Positions 42,088 to 51,085 of a DNA stretch of 64,000 bases are shown here, piece by piece (the first letter of the stretch is position 1; each line of letters opens with the position of its first letter). This stretch comes from Ammoniphilus sp. CFH 90114 (lineage in GTDB: Bacteria > Bacillota > Bacilli > Aneurinibacillales > RAOX-1): positions 1-64,000 of the forward strand of contig NZ_SDLI01000015.1 in the NCBI RefSeq assembly GCF_004123195.1, in the 5' to 3' direction. The notes under the pieces are model-generated. The model was not told the DNA's origin and ran no database searches. It saw only the letters and a list, made by a program, of their open reading frames with translations. The position numbers and the translations under genes are program-made.

Positions 42088-42285
42088 GTAAGCGGAGATA
42101 TTCCGGCTATTTTTGATTTGTGAGCTTTTCTGTGCTAGATAACAGGAAAACTTCCGCCTACTCCCCTCATGACAAGCCAAAATAGTCATTTTACACAAGA
42201 TAACGGAAAAAGCTCCTGTTATTTCTGCCCTTTTTATATACTTTAAATAAGTAACGGAAAAACCTCCGGCTATCTCAAAATATCT
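42088..42285. repeat. Array of four spaced hairpin units (array B)
   Basis: Four inverted-repeat units start near 42088, 42140, 42200 and 42252. Examples are TAACGGAAAAAGCTCCTGTTA and GTAACGGAAAAACCTCCGGC. The spacings of 52, 60 and 52 bases are the same as in array A near 14,200, and the linker AAAATAGTCATTTTACA resembles AAAATGACCATTTCACC there. A single frame that stays open across this stretch on the minus strand is repeat sequence, not a gene. Confidence 0.55.
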
Positions 42286-42331
42286 GATCATAATCCCTCA
42301 CTTGGTTGATTTTACCACACTCTGAAAAAAA

Positions 42332-42354
42332 ACCACCCTCTAATCGAGGGTGGT
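42332..42354 (-). terminator. Terminator of the amidohydrolase gene
   Basis: The perfect nine-base arms ACCACCCTC and GAGGGTGGT are followed on the minus strand by TTTTTTTT. Confidence 0.87.
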
Positions 42355-42363
42355 AAACATCTC

Positions 42364-44061
42364 CTATTTCTTTTCGTAGACGACTTCTCCTCCAAGCACC
42401 GTTTTAAGCACTTGAATATCTTTTATTTCAGTTTCTGGGCACTTCATAATGTCACGGTCGATGACGATAAAATCAGCCAATTTTCCAACTTCTAAACTAC
42501 CTTTTAAATTTTCTTCAAAATGGCCTTCGGCAGCCCAAATCGTGAAAGCGCGCAAAGCTTCTTCTCTCGTCATTTTTTCTTCTGGATACCAACCACCCTC
42601 AGGTGTACCCTCACGGTCCATTCTTGTGATAGCGGCATAAATACCGTGGAATGGATTGACTAGCTCAACTGGAGCGTCAGATCCACCAACAATGTGAGAG
42701 CCCGCATCAATGGTCTTTCTCCAAGCATAGGCATACTTAATTCGTTCAGGTCCTACTCGATCCTCAGCCATATTTTTATCTGAGGTTGCATGGACAGGCT
42801 GCATGGATGGCATAATGCCAAGCTCTGCGATTTTCTGAATTTCTTCAGCATTCGCAACTTGGAAATGCTCTATCTTCCAGCGATGATCAGGCAGTGGATC
42901 CTCCTTGAGTACTCTTTCATAAACGTTAATGGACTGTTGAATAGCTCCATCTCCTATCGCGTGTGTAGCCACTTGGAAACCATACTTACGTGCTTCTTTA
43001 ACTAATCGATATAATTCTTCATCTGTAAATCGATAATTGCCTTTATGCCCCGGGCGATCATGATAGTCTTCTATTAACGCGGCACTACGAGAACCAAGGG
43101 ATCCATCCCCAACCAGCTTCACGGAACGAATGGTTAATCGATCCCCATACAATCCAATCTCCGGTCCTTTGCCATAGGCGAAAGCTAAACTCTCCCCAGT
43201 GGCACCGCCTTGACCATTAGCTACCATAACATTCAACCTAACTTTCAGTTGATCTTTTTCATAAAGCGCTTTCATACTTTCGATGTGGTTCAAATGAGTT
43301 CCCGCATCTGTCGCACTTGTGATCCCTTCACGAAATAGTTCTTCTTGGGCTTTCTTCATCCCTTCTTGTACACGATCTGCAGTAAAAGGAGGGATCTTAG
43401 ATACCACCGGGTCTTCCGCTGTATCAATGAGCATCCCTGTTGCTTCACCATTGCTGTCTCGGATAATTTCCCCACCCTGTGGGTTAGGTGTGTCCTTTGT
43501 AATTCCTCCAATTTCAAGTGCCATAGAATTGACCCAAACAGAGTGACCATCTACACGAGTAAGCACAACAGGATTATTTGGCGCTACGGCGTCTAAATCC
43601 TCTTTTGTTGGGAATTTTCGATCTGGCCATAACTCATGATTCCAACCTCGACCAATAATCCATTCTCCTGGTTCCCGCTTTTCCGCATCCTCTTTAACTA
43701 ACCTTAAAATCTCTTCCTTTGGCTTATTAAATCCATCTATTCTCAGCGTATTCATGGCCATGCCAGGAAAATGAAGATGACCATCATTCAACCCTGGAAT
43801 CACGGTCTTTCCCTGTAAATCAACGACCTTCGTCTTTGGACCTATGTACTTTTTCACCAGTCCTTTGTTGCCAACATAAACAAGTTTATCGTCTTTAACA
43901 GCGAGCGCATCTGCCTTGGAAAATTTACCATCTACCGTGTAAATATTTCCGTTTGTATAGACTGTATCCGCAATCTCTTGATCCTTTGCCGCTAAAGCTC
44001 CACCCGAAAACATCGAAAAAGCTAAAACCATGGATAACAACCACTTACCTGCTTTTTTCAA
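42364..44061 (-). CDS. Secreted YtcJ-type metal-dependent amidohydrolase
   Basis: A 565-residue protein with an N-terminal signal peptide (MKKAGKWLLSMVLAFSMFSG, cleavage near ALAA-K). The amidohydrolase-3 fold has the metal-binding HLH in GLNDGHLHF, the VATHAIGDGA motif, RWKIEHFQ (metal-ligand His) and VGGSDAPVE with the catalytic Asp. The C-terminal beta sandwich (GSLEVGKLADFIVID) closes the domain. The group includes N-substituted formamide deformylase and many uncharacterised enzymes. It is monocistronic. Export implies it works on an extracellular amide or related compound; the substrate is not known. Confidence 0.9.
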   Translation of the reverse strand: MKKAGKWLLSMVLAFSMFSGGALAAKDQEIADTVYTNGNIYTVDGKFSKADALAVKDDKLVYVGNKGLVKKYIGPKTKVVDLQGKTVIPGLNDGHLHFPGMAMNTLRIDGFNKPKEEILRLVKEDAEKREPGEWIIGRGWNHELWPDRKFPTKEDLDAVAPNNPVVLTRVDGHSVWVNSMALEIGGITKDTPNPQGGEIIRDSNGEATGMLIDTAEDPVVSKIPPFTADRVQEGMKKAQEELFREGITSATDAGTHLNHIESMKALYEKDQLKVRLNVMVANGQGGATGESLAFAYGKGPEIGLYGDRLTIRSVKLVGDGSLGSRSAALIEDYHDRPGHKGNYRFTDEELYRLVKEARKYGFQVATHAIGDGAIQQSINVYERVLKEDPLPDHRWKIEHFQVANAEEIQKIAELGIMPSMQPVHATSDKNMAEDRVGPERIKYAYAWRKTIDAGSHIVGGSDAPVELVNPFHGIYAAITRMDREGTPEGGWYPEEKMTREEALRAFTIWAAEGHFEENLKGSLEVGKLADFIVIDRDIMKCPETEIKDIQVLKTVLGGEVVYEKK

Positions 44062-44367
44062 TTGATTCTTCCCTCCTCCATGAATGAGTTAACGTTTTCA
44101 ACAAAGTTCTTACTTTGCACTCCTTCCCTTATTTTTTAGTAGGAACTACCACAAGTTCATAATTGGTAGACTATGTTTATCTTATATTGAAATATTTACC
44201 AAAGTCAATATAATAATAATAATATTTAAAATATTATATATATTATGATAAAATAACTATTTTTACTAGAATCTAGTACATAGGAACCATGACTTAGGAT
44301 ATCTATTGGGATATAGATTTTGGCAAGATGTGCGTTTTTATCAACTAATGATCCATGAATCAACTTA

Positions 44368-44398
44368 AACGGTTGGGCAAATAGCCCAACCGTTTTTT
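44368..44398 (+). terminator. Terminator hairpin with no recognised gene upstream
   Basis: AACGGTTGGGC and GCCCAACCGTT (11-bp perfect stem) around AAATA are followed by TTTT, so it is a strong terminator on the plus strand. The plus strand between 44062 and 44367 contains no gene I can support, only an AT-rich block at 44207-44255 and a small palindrome ACTAGAATCTAGT at 44265-44277. It may end an untranslated RNA, or be an attenuator for the gene that starts 15 bases later. Confidence 0.65.
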
Positions 44399-44412
44399 GA
44401 CATACTAAACCT

Positions 44413-44727
44413 ATGCGAGAGAAAAAGCTGCTTACAGAACAAGAATGGGTCTATCAGTATGTTCAGAACTCTAATCATCCTCTTCCTGTGGTGATGGGAA
44501 CAAAGGGAACTTGGGGAAAAGACGGCAATCCCTGGATTATTCTCATAGCCGGAAGCTATGAGGATCTGATGGTGATGTGTGACATCCACGAAACTCCTCA
44601 CTCTCATATCAGAAGGATGACGATTCACGATTTAGTCTACTATGCAGCTAGCATCACAGACCCTGCCACAGTAAAGCAAATTATGCATACATGGGCAGAT
44701 CCTGAAAACGAGGAGGGAACTTCATGA
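44413..44727 (+). CDS. Hypothetical protein
   Basis: A 104-residue soluble protein with a mixed alpha/beta look: helix LLTEQEWVYQYVQN, strand VVMGTKG, strand WIILIAG, helix DLMVMCDIHE and a C-terminal helical part with HDLVYYAASI. I do not recognise a family. No Shine-Dalgarno sequence precedes the ATG, which lies 15 bases after a terminator hairpin, so the start or the mode of initiation is unusual. It overlaps the following small lipoprotein gene by four bases (ATGA), suggesting that both are translated together. Confidence 0.55.
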   Translation: MREKKLLTEQEWVYQYVQNSNHPLPVVMGTKGTWGKDGNPWIILIAGSYEDLMVMCDIHETPHSHIRRMTIHDLVYYAASITDPATVKQIMHTWADPENEEGTS

Positions 44728-44951
44728 AAAGACTGGGATTATTAGTCCTATCTTTATCTTTCTTAACCGCAGCCTGTGGAACTTACGAAGACCCGATCTC
44801 ACCTAGTCGTTATCACATCGAAAATGTGGACCGCAATGCAGGTGACACATTAGATTCACAATTTCCCATTGATCCTTCAATTCAATATGATGACGAGTCC
44901 ATAAACCCTGATATGGAACAAAAATTATCTCCTGGTAAAAAGATGGAGTAG
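44724..44951 (+). CDS. Small lipoprotein, hypothetical
   Basis: A 75-residue protein with a clear lipoprotein signal peptide (MKRLGLLVLSLSFLTAAC, cysteine at residue 18). The mature part is short, acidic and Pro/Ser/Asp-rich with no recognised domain. It is translationally coupled to the upstream hypothetical protein by an ATGA overlap. It is predicted to be anchored at the outer face of the membrane. Function unknown. Confidence 0.6.
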   Translation: MKRLGLLVLSLSFLTAACGTYEDPISPSRYHIENVDRNAGDTLDSQFPIDPSIQYDDESINPDMEQKLSPGKKME

Positions 44952-44958
44952 TCCGATA

Positions 44959-45279
44959 TCAAAACTCGGGCAAATGATCTAAATTATTTTCTTCAATCCC
45001 ATCTAGTTCACTACGCAAGATATCACGTCCGTATTTATGAAAGACATCGACGTGAGCCAGTTTTCCAGCCTTTGCTTCTGCTAGAGCAGAAACATAATCT
45101 AAAACGCGACCCGTGTTGGTTTTAAAAGCAATGAGGTTACCGTCTTCATTTTTTTGCACCGCCACAATCTCCTCTTGACCTGCTTGAACGGGCGCTTGGC
45201 CTTCTTGAACTGCTTGCTGCTTCCCGTGCAGCAGGTATTCTTGATATATTTGTTGTAAATTTTGTTTCTGCTGAACCAT
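44959..45279 (-). CDS. DUF3892 domain-containing protein
   Basis: A 106-residue protein. The first 45 residues are Gln-rich and helical. The rest is a DUF3892 domain with EEIVAVQKNEDGNLIAF, TGRVLDYVSALAEAKAGKL and YGRDILRSELDG, where the last block is the family's RS-x-xDG ending. DUF3892 proteins are small, common in Bacillales and of unknown function. The ATG at 45277-45279 has GAGGGGGG eight bases upstream; a TTG six codons earlier overlaps it. It is convergent with the preceding lipoprotein gene and is not linked to it. Confidence 0.75.
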   Translation of the reverse strand: MVQQKQNLQQIYQEYLLHGKQQAVQEGQAPVQAGQEEIVAVQKNEDGNLIAFKTNTGRVLDYVSALAEAKAGKLAHVDVFHKYGRDILRSELDGIEENNLDHLPEF

Positions 45280-45365
45280 TTCTTCAACCCCCCTCAAACA
45301 TTTGTTCTTATATTAGAATACCCTTTGGTTCATACATTATCCTTTATATCATAGTAGAAAAAAAA

Positions 45366-45385
45366 CACCCTCACGAGTGAGGGTG
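45366..45385 (-). terminator. Terminator downstream of the GGDEF/EAL operon
   Basis: The arms CACCCTCAC and GTGAGGGTG are followed on the minus strand by TTTTTTTT. Two further hairpins lie between it and the stop codon at 45540: one with AAGCCT/AGGCTT arms (45430-45459) and one with GAGAAATA/TATTTCTC arms. Confidence 0.75.
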
Positions 45386-45539
45386 CAAGAGGAGTTGGAT
45401 GGAGGGAGAAAATTTCCAATAATCCCGATAAGCCTACTATACCTGTCTCCGTCAGGCTTTTACACGAGTTTGGAAGAAAATCTCACCCAATTTTATTAGG
45501 AGAAATAGTTTCCCCTTATTTCTCCGCTTTCAAGGTAAA

Positions 45540-47810
45540 CTAGCAACAAGAAACCCCTCGGCATTTCCCTCTGACATACACACTTCCAATAATCGCTTTA
45601 GCCGATTTTTTTAATTCGATAATCTGTTCGGAAAGATCCTCGAGTTTATAATGTTGCAAGTTGTCACAATCTAAAACACTTAACGAGATCGATACGCCTT
45701 TTGTCTCAACCTTGTTCCCCTGACGATCGACCGTCTCGATTTTCCCCATGCTGTGAAGTTGCTCATTAATAGAAGGAGAGTAGAATTCGTGAATGCCTTG
45801 ATCAAATCTTTCGATGATTTCTTTACAAAGAGATTCAGCAGTTCTTTGGCTTGTAATCGCCATAAAATCATCCCCTCCAATATGACCGATGAACAGGTTG
45901 GGGTCATCCTTTTGGAGGCTGACCATGATGCCAGCCAGACGTTCAATGACCTGATCCCCTTTCTTGAACCCAAAAATATCATTGTACCATTTAAACGAAT
46001 CCAAATCGGCATAGATAAGCGAGATCTCCTCCTGCTGCTCCCTTCTTCTGCGAATCTCATCTTCGATTAAGTGAATCCCGGGTAAATGAGTTAAAGAGTT
46101 GGTGTTCTTAGCCCACTCAATTTGATTTTTGGTCATTCGATCAAGAAGAGCCTGAATGGTTACAACCCCAAGGATGTGACCCTCTCTCATCACAATAATC
46201 GCATCATATAATTGATCGGCACTCCTAGACATTGCTAGCTTGGAAACAAATTCAATAGACATCGTGCTCTCTACGATGAGAGGTGTACCATCCATAATTT
46301 CAAAGACTTTTTTGTTGAGATAAAGGGAAACGCCATATCGTGTTCCAAGTCTTTGGTATAATTTCCCTTTTGATATAAGACCCACAGGTTGACGATCTTG
46401 TACGACTATGACATAGGACTCTCTCTCTGTTAGCTGAAAATAATCAGCCACTTCAGAAACATAATGCTCATGATTTACTTGCTTGGATTGAACGATAATG
46501 TCTCTTGGGATACCCTCACGTATGAAGCGTTCCCTGCTATCCACTGTTAGTCTGTTGATCTGTGGGTGCAAGGCAGGCACAGGAGAAGATAAAGATTGTG
46601 GATGGCCTAGAGCGAAACCCTGACCCATGTCGACTCCCAATGTGATGACTTTTCTCAACTCTTCTTCGTTTTCCACACCCATTGCAATGACTTGGCCGTT
46701 CATTCGTCGTACCACACTTAAAAGAAGTTTAAGCTGCTCTTCTTTCATCCAATCTAACTGAACCTCTTTTATTAGATTCTTATGGATTTTGATATACTCT
46801 GGTTGTAAAAGTTCAATTCGCTTCCAATCCAGTAAGTTATATTGGACCTGATCCAGGGCAATTGCCATACCTTGTCGTTTAAGAAGTTGTATGGAGGTTT
46901 GTATTATCTGTAGATCTTGTTCAGAAGCTCGGTCGAATTTGATCTCAATTACCAACCTCCTGGGATCAACATCTACTTCCTTCATTTTATTGACCAGGTA
47001 GATCGGGAGAGCGTTTGGATCCTTCAGAATCCGTTCGTCCACATTAACAAACAACTTCGATAAACATCCAGACTCTTTATACTTCACGAGTGCATCGTGT
47101 ATGGCTCGTTTGTGTAAATCTGCCAACTTCCCCGTTTTAACAGCGTAAGCTAATACCTTTTCATTCGAAGTTTCTTCTGACGATCCTTCAAGGGTCGCCT
47201 CATAACCAACCAACGAAGCTGACTTGAGAGAATAGATAGGCTGATATTGTGGTCGAAGATCCCCACCAGAAAGCAAATGGAACAAACGCCCCTTAATTTC
47301 TTTACATTCATTATCCCGTTTATGGTAAGCCTCTAAGTAGGCCCGATTCAAGGAACCATAAAGTGGCTGAACCGCATTCACACTCTCTACTCCGTCAAGC
47401 CAACTTACCCCATAATGAATTTCTAAAAACCTATTGGTTTCTTCACTTAGCACACAACAATGACGGATTTCATCATCTAGCTGTATTGCATAAGACTCTA
47501 GCTTATCTTTTTTCTCGGAGGCCCACTGAGGGGGAATGGCGATGAAAAGGAATACCCCTTCACTGATCATTACATAATCGATCACACCCTCTGCATGGTT
47601 CCCTTTCCAGGTTGGGAGAATGCTCCCCAATAGGGAGAGAACTTCACTATGGTGTTCTCTCACCCAAACTTGACTCTCCATCCGATAGCCTATAACATCA
47701 AAGTACAAGATTCCTACTGGCTGTTTTTGTAATAAACGAAACAATCGAAGCCCTAATTGATTCCATCTTAAACTTTGCTTCATTACGTTCAAGCCCTTGA
47801 TTTGAACCAT
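45540..47810 (-). CDS. Degenerate EAL - CBS pair - GGDEF protein
   Basis: A 756-residue cytoplasmic protein. After an N-terminal region of about 175 residues with no clear domain comes an EAL domain (about 180-410). Next are two CBS motifs (about 440-560) and a GGDEF domain (about 575-735). The EAL motif itself is EAT (204-206), the usual DDFG is DQVQ (D320, Q321) and AEGVE is AMGVE, so phosphodiesterase activity is unlikely. The GGDEF motif is GGDDF (644-648), a variant that can remain active as a diguanylate cyclase. The CBS pair suggests control by an adenine nucleotide. It starts 28 bases after the neighbouring GGDEF-EAL gene and is co-transcribed with it. Confidence 0.85.
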   Translation of the reverse strand: MVQIKGLNVMKQSLRWNQLGLRLFRLLQKQPVGILYFDVIGYRMESQVWVREHHSEVLSLLGSILPTWKGNHAEGVIDYVMISEGVFLFIAIPPQWASEKKDKLESYAIQLDDEIRHCCVLSEETNRFLEIHYGVSWLDGVESVNAVQPLYGSLNRAYLEAYHKRDNECKEIKGRLFHLLSGGDLRPQYQPIYSLKSASLVGYEATLEGSSEETSNEKVLAYAVKTGKLADLHKRAIHDALVKYKESGCLSKLFVNVDERILKDPNALPIYLVNKMKEVDVDPRRLVIEIKFDRASEQDLQIIQTSIQLLKRQGMAIALDQVQYNLLDWKRIELLQPEYIKIHKNLIKEVQLDWMKEEQLKLLLSVVRRMNGQVIAMGVENEEELRKVITLGVDMGQGFALGHPQSLSSPVPALHPQINRLTVDSRERFIREGIPRDIIVQSKQVNHEHYVSEVADYFQLTERESYVIVVQDRQPVGLISKGKLYQRLGTRYGVSLYLNKKVFEIMDGTPLIVESTMSIEFVSKLAMSRSADQLYDAIIVMREGHILGVVTIQALLDRMTKNQIEWAKNTNSLTHLPGIHLIEDEIRRRREQQEEISLIYADLDSFKWYNDIFGFKKGDQVIERLAGIMVSLQKDDPNLFIGHIGGDDFMAITSQRTAESLCKEIIERFDQGIHEFYSPSINEQLHSMGKIETVDRQGNKVETKGVSISLSVLDCDNLQHYKLEDLSEQIIELKKSAKAIIGSVYVRGKCRGVSCC

Positions 47811-47838
47811 CGAATTCCCTTCTCTCTCCTCTATTACA

Positions 47839-49533
47839 TTAAACTATATTTTCCGTATATTCTCGTAGATGAAGGTTGTTGTTTCTATTATGCCGAAACA
47901 ATTGAAAATCTCCGGGGGATAAGGGTTTGCTGAAGTAATATCCTTGCATTTGCTCACATTGCAGATTCAGTAATTCAGTTACTTGATGGCGCTCTTCAAC
48001 CCCTTCTGCGATGACTTTAATTTTCAAGATATTGGCCATAGCGATGATCGTGGTTACAATCAATTCTTTTTTGTCTTCTGTCCCAATAGCGTCAATGAAA
48101 GATTTATCAATCTTCAATGTGTCAATGGGGAGTTGCTGTAAATATCGTAAAGAACTATAACCAGTTCCGAAGTCATCCATCGAAATATGGATTCCTAGTT
48201 TCTTTAAATCCTCTAATATTTGAATACACTGCTTAATATCTCTCATGGCTAGACTTTCTGTAATCTCTAACTCTAGATACTCAGGATTCATTCCCGTATT
48301 CTGTAATATATGGACAACTTGGTCTACAAAGTCTGTTTCATGGAACTGGGCCGTTGATAAGTTAACCGAAACAACTAAAGGTGGGAGTCCTTGGCGGATC
48401 CAAGCCTGATTTTGTTCACACGCTTTACGCAACACCCACTTCCCCATCTCCACAATGAGTCCGATTTCCTCTGCAATAGGGATAAACTCTGCTGGAGATA
48501 TATACCCTAATTGGTTATGCTTCCAACGCAGGAGAGCCTCCATTCCTATCACCGTTTCGGTCCTTGCGTTCACTTTTGGCTGATAGACAATATGGAACTC
48601 TCCTTGTTCTAACGCTTTGGCTAGCTCCTGTTCAAGCTGAAACTTACGATTTTGGGTTCTTTGTAAATCTTCCGTATAAAAAAGATAGCCTTTCTTCCCA
48701 TGCCCTTTGACTTGATACATGGCAAGGTCTGCATTCTTTAAGATATCCTGAATTCGATTCCCATCCCTCGGATATATACTTACGCCGATACTGGTTGTAA
48801 TGGAGTAAGGTTGGCCTTGAATTAGAAAATGCTGTTGGAATGCTTCAAGGATCTGATCCAATACTTCAACCATCTCCTTCTCGGTACGCTTAGACAAAAT
48901 GAAGATAAACTCATCACCGCCAATTCGGTACAGTGGAATACCATAATCCTCAAGGAGAAGATCCAAACGACGGGCCACTTGCTCTAACAACTGATCCCCC
49001 ATTGCCGGCCCTAAGGTTTCATTGATCACTTTAAATCGATCCAGATCCATTAAAGCCACACCAACACACTCTGATGAGATGGAAACCTCTTGAATTTGCT
49101 GCTCTAAATCTTGATAGAACTTTTTTCGGTTAGGAAGATGGGTAATGGAATCAAAATGGGCAACCTGTGTTTTTTCTTCATGTAGTTGTTCAAGTGTACC
49201 TATTAATAAATTAAAATCCGAGGTTAATGAGGAAATTTCATCATTTTGTTTAACATCCGCACGAATGGACAAATCTTTCGTCGTCTTAATCTGTTGAATT
49301 GTACGGTCAAGCTGAGTAATTCGCGATAGGACATCACATTGTAAAAATACTCTGGTTTGGATCAGACCTATAACCAGTAGGAAAATGGATCCAAATAAAT
49401 AATTAGTCATACCATTTACCAAAAAGATAATCAATGCAACCAAGATAAATAATAGACTAAAATAAAGGTTAATCTTAGCACGAAGAGTCATCATACTTTC
49501 CTTAATTTTTGACATTATAGTAGTCATGGGCAA
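47839..49533 (-). CDS. Membrane GGDEF-EAL protein (bifunctional c-di-GMP enzyme candidate)
   Basis: A 564-residue protein with two N-terminal helices (about 21-62), a HAMP-like linker to about 120, an intact GGDEF domain (GGDEF at 205-209) and an intact EAL domain. EALLRW is at 332-337, followed by LEITES, DDFGTGYSS, KIDKSFI, AEGVE and QGYYFSKP. Both active sites look complete, so it could make or break c-di-GMP; proteins of this layout usually act as phosphodiesterases with a regulatory GGDEF. It precedes the degenerate EAL-CBS-GGDEF gene by 28 bases, so the pair is probably one functional unit. Confidence 0.9.
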   Translation of the reverse strand: MPMTTIMSKIKESMMTLRAKINLYFSLLFILVALIIFLVNGMTNYLFGSIFLLVIGLIQTRVFLQCDVLSRITQLDRTIQQIKTTKDLSIRADVKQNDEISSLTSDFNLLIGTLEQLHEEKTQVAHFDSITHLPNRKKFYQDLEQQIQEVSISSECVGVALMDLDRFKVINETLGPAMGDQLLEQVARRLDLLLEDYGIPLYRIGGDEFIFILSKRTEKEMVEVLDQILEAFQQHFLIQGQPYSITTSIGVSIYPRDGNRIQDILKNADLAMYQVKGHGKKGYLFYTEDLQRTQNRKFQLEQELAKALEQGEFHIVYQPKVNARTETVIGMEALLRWKHNQLGYISPAEFIPIAEEIGLIVEMGKWVLRKACEQNQAWIRQGLPPLVVSVNLSTAQFHETDFVDQVVHILQNTGMNPEYLELEITESLAMRDIKQCIQILEDLKKLGIHISMDDFGTGYSSLRYLQQLPIDTLKIDKSFIDAIGTEDKKELIVTTIIAMANILKIKVIAEGVEERHQVTELLNLQCEQMQGYYFSKPLSPGDFQLFRHNRNNNLHLREYTENIV

Positions 49534-49650
49534 TTCAAATTCGGTCCCTTTCTAGTAAGGTTTTATCGTTTCACTATTTTAATTCCAATGTCGAATTCTA
49601 TCAATCTATGTAATATTCATTTTTTGTAAAGCTTTTGTAAAACCAATAAA

Positions 49651-49689
49651 AAAACTCCTTAACTCACAATAAGGCAGTTAAGGAGTTTT
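49651..49689 (-). terminator. Terminator of the M14 carboxypeptidase gene
   Basis: The 14-bp arms AAAACTCCTTAACT and AGTTAAGGAGTTTT lie just after the stop codon, with a T run on the minus strand. Confidence 0.88.
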
Positions 49690-49698
49690 TTATTATGT

Positions 49699-50829
49699 CT
49701 AGTTTTTTGGGACGATCCCGGTATCTGTGAGGTATCCTTCGATCTCTCCCACAGGAATATCATTCCATTTTTCTGGATCCGTCTCCAAGATTTCACCAGA
49801 AGCCAAGCCGAACAATACAGCACGCAAGCCTAGGTAGTTTTGTTTTGTTAAATACCCATTGGAACGCTGTCCCAAACTGCCTTCACGTGTATTCCCTTTG
49901 GTTTCAAAGAAGATGGCTGGATTCGAATGGCCTTCCGGATTCAAGCCTTGATAGTTAAGACCCAACATCATGGCTGACGTTACTCCTCCATGAATATCAA
50001 TCTCGTATTTACCATTGTTCACAGTATAACGATCAATGTGGGTGTACCCAAGATCCTTCAAAGCATCATAGACATAGGCCTGAGCCGAACGAGTAATCTC
50101 ATTGTAAGATTTGTCCTCGTACTTACCATCCAAGTATGGAAGAGTAGGACCGTCCGGGGCAAGTGAGATCCCTAAGGAGAACGAAGTGGATTCGTTCGTT
50201 CCAGGCACTGTCTTAAATCCTTGATGGTGTAGATCCACCATGAAGTCAGGTTTTACATCAACCCAGTACTTATAGAAGGCCATCGATTCATCGGCTTCCA
50301 ATTTGTCCTCCGCCCAATCTCGATTTAGGTCAACCCACTTCCCTGTAGACTCCCCATTCTCATGCAGCAAGGTTCTGCGATTATTCATCTCTGCTCCATC
50401 CGGGTTATACATTGGAATCACATACAGCGTCAACTCATCGAGGATCTTTTGAGTCTCCGTATCCCCTTTATTCGTACCAAGGGACTTTAAGAGTTGAAGA
50501 GTGGCCTCCGTAACCAATTTTTCATCTCCGTGGATTTGGGCTTGGATCCAGATTTTTTTCGGACCGTTCCCCACTTTTGCAACATAAAAGTCACGTCCTT
50601 GTTCACTTACCCCATAATCGTCAAGGGTAAACACATCGACTTGGCCCTTGCTGGTATGTTCAATGTCTTCCAAAATCTTAATCATATCGGAGTATGTAAC
50701 AATGCTCTCCATGCTCGTGCGCCCTTCCGTTGAAGGCCCACCAGGAGTTAGAGGATTGGCGAATGCACTGGTTGCCACAAGAGATGCCGCAAGTAAACCC
50801 GCTCCTAATATTTTATAGAATTTCTTCAT
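49699..50829 (-). CDS. Secreted M14-family zinc carboxypeptidase
   Basis: A 376-residue exported metallopeptidase. The signal peptide ends at SAFA-N. Zinc ligands are H100 and E103 in QIHGDE, and H201 in VDLHHQG. The substrate-binding pair N169-R170 is in DLNRDW, and the catalytic glutamate is E309 in FFETKG. Spacing and size fit the M14 family, which removes C-terminal residues or trims cell-wall peptides. It is monocistronic, in a 256-base-upstream gap with no other visible gene. Extracellular action is clear from the signal peptide; the specificity is not. Confidence 0.9.
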   Translation of the reverse strand: MKKFYKILGAGLLAASLVATSAFANPLTPGGPSTEGRTSMESIVTYSDMIKILEDIEHTSKGQVDVFTLDDYGVSEQGRDFYVAKVGNGPKKIWIQAQIHGDEKLVTEATLQLLKSLGTNKGDTETQKILDELTLYVIPMYNPDGAEMNNRRTLLHENGESTGKWVDLNRDWAEDKLEADESMAFYKYWVDVKPDFMVDLHHQGFKTVPGTNESTSFSLGISLAPDGPTLPYLDGKYEDKSYNEITRSAQAYVYDALKDLGYTHIDRYTVNNGKYEIDIHGGVTSAMMLGLNYQGLNPEGHSNPAIFFETKGNTREGSLGQRSNGYLTKQNYLGLRAVLFGLASGEILETDPEKWNDIPVGEIEGYLTDTGIVPKN

Positions 50830-51085
50830 GTTACTTCCTCCTCTTTGTTTGTATCTTTTAATTTAGACAAGTCTGATTATACAAAACTATTATTCAAAAT
50901 AATATATCTATCAACTAAATCAGGATAACGAACTAGTCTTTATTTTGAATATAAGGTATTAATTACCAGGGGGTTTTGTTACTTATGAGACAAAAGAAAT
51001 ACAAATAATGGAATACAAGCCTAGTCCAGACCTCCTGATGACATAGAAAAAAGGGTACATCTGTACCCTCTACCAACACATCCAC

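Noticed and set aside
42061-42291. Minus-strand open frame of 76 codons
   Set aside because: It lies wholly inside the spaced-hairpin array, shows no protein-like composition and has no ribosome binding site.
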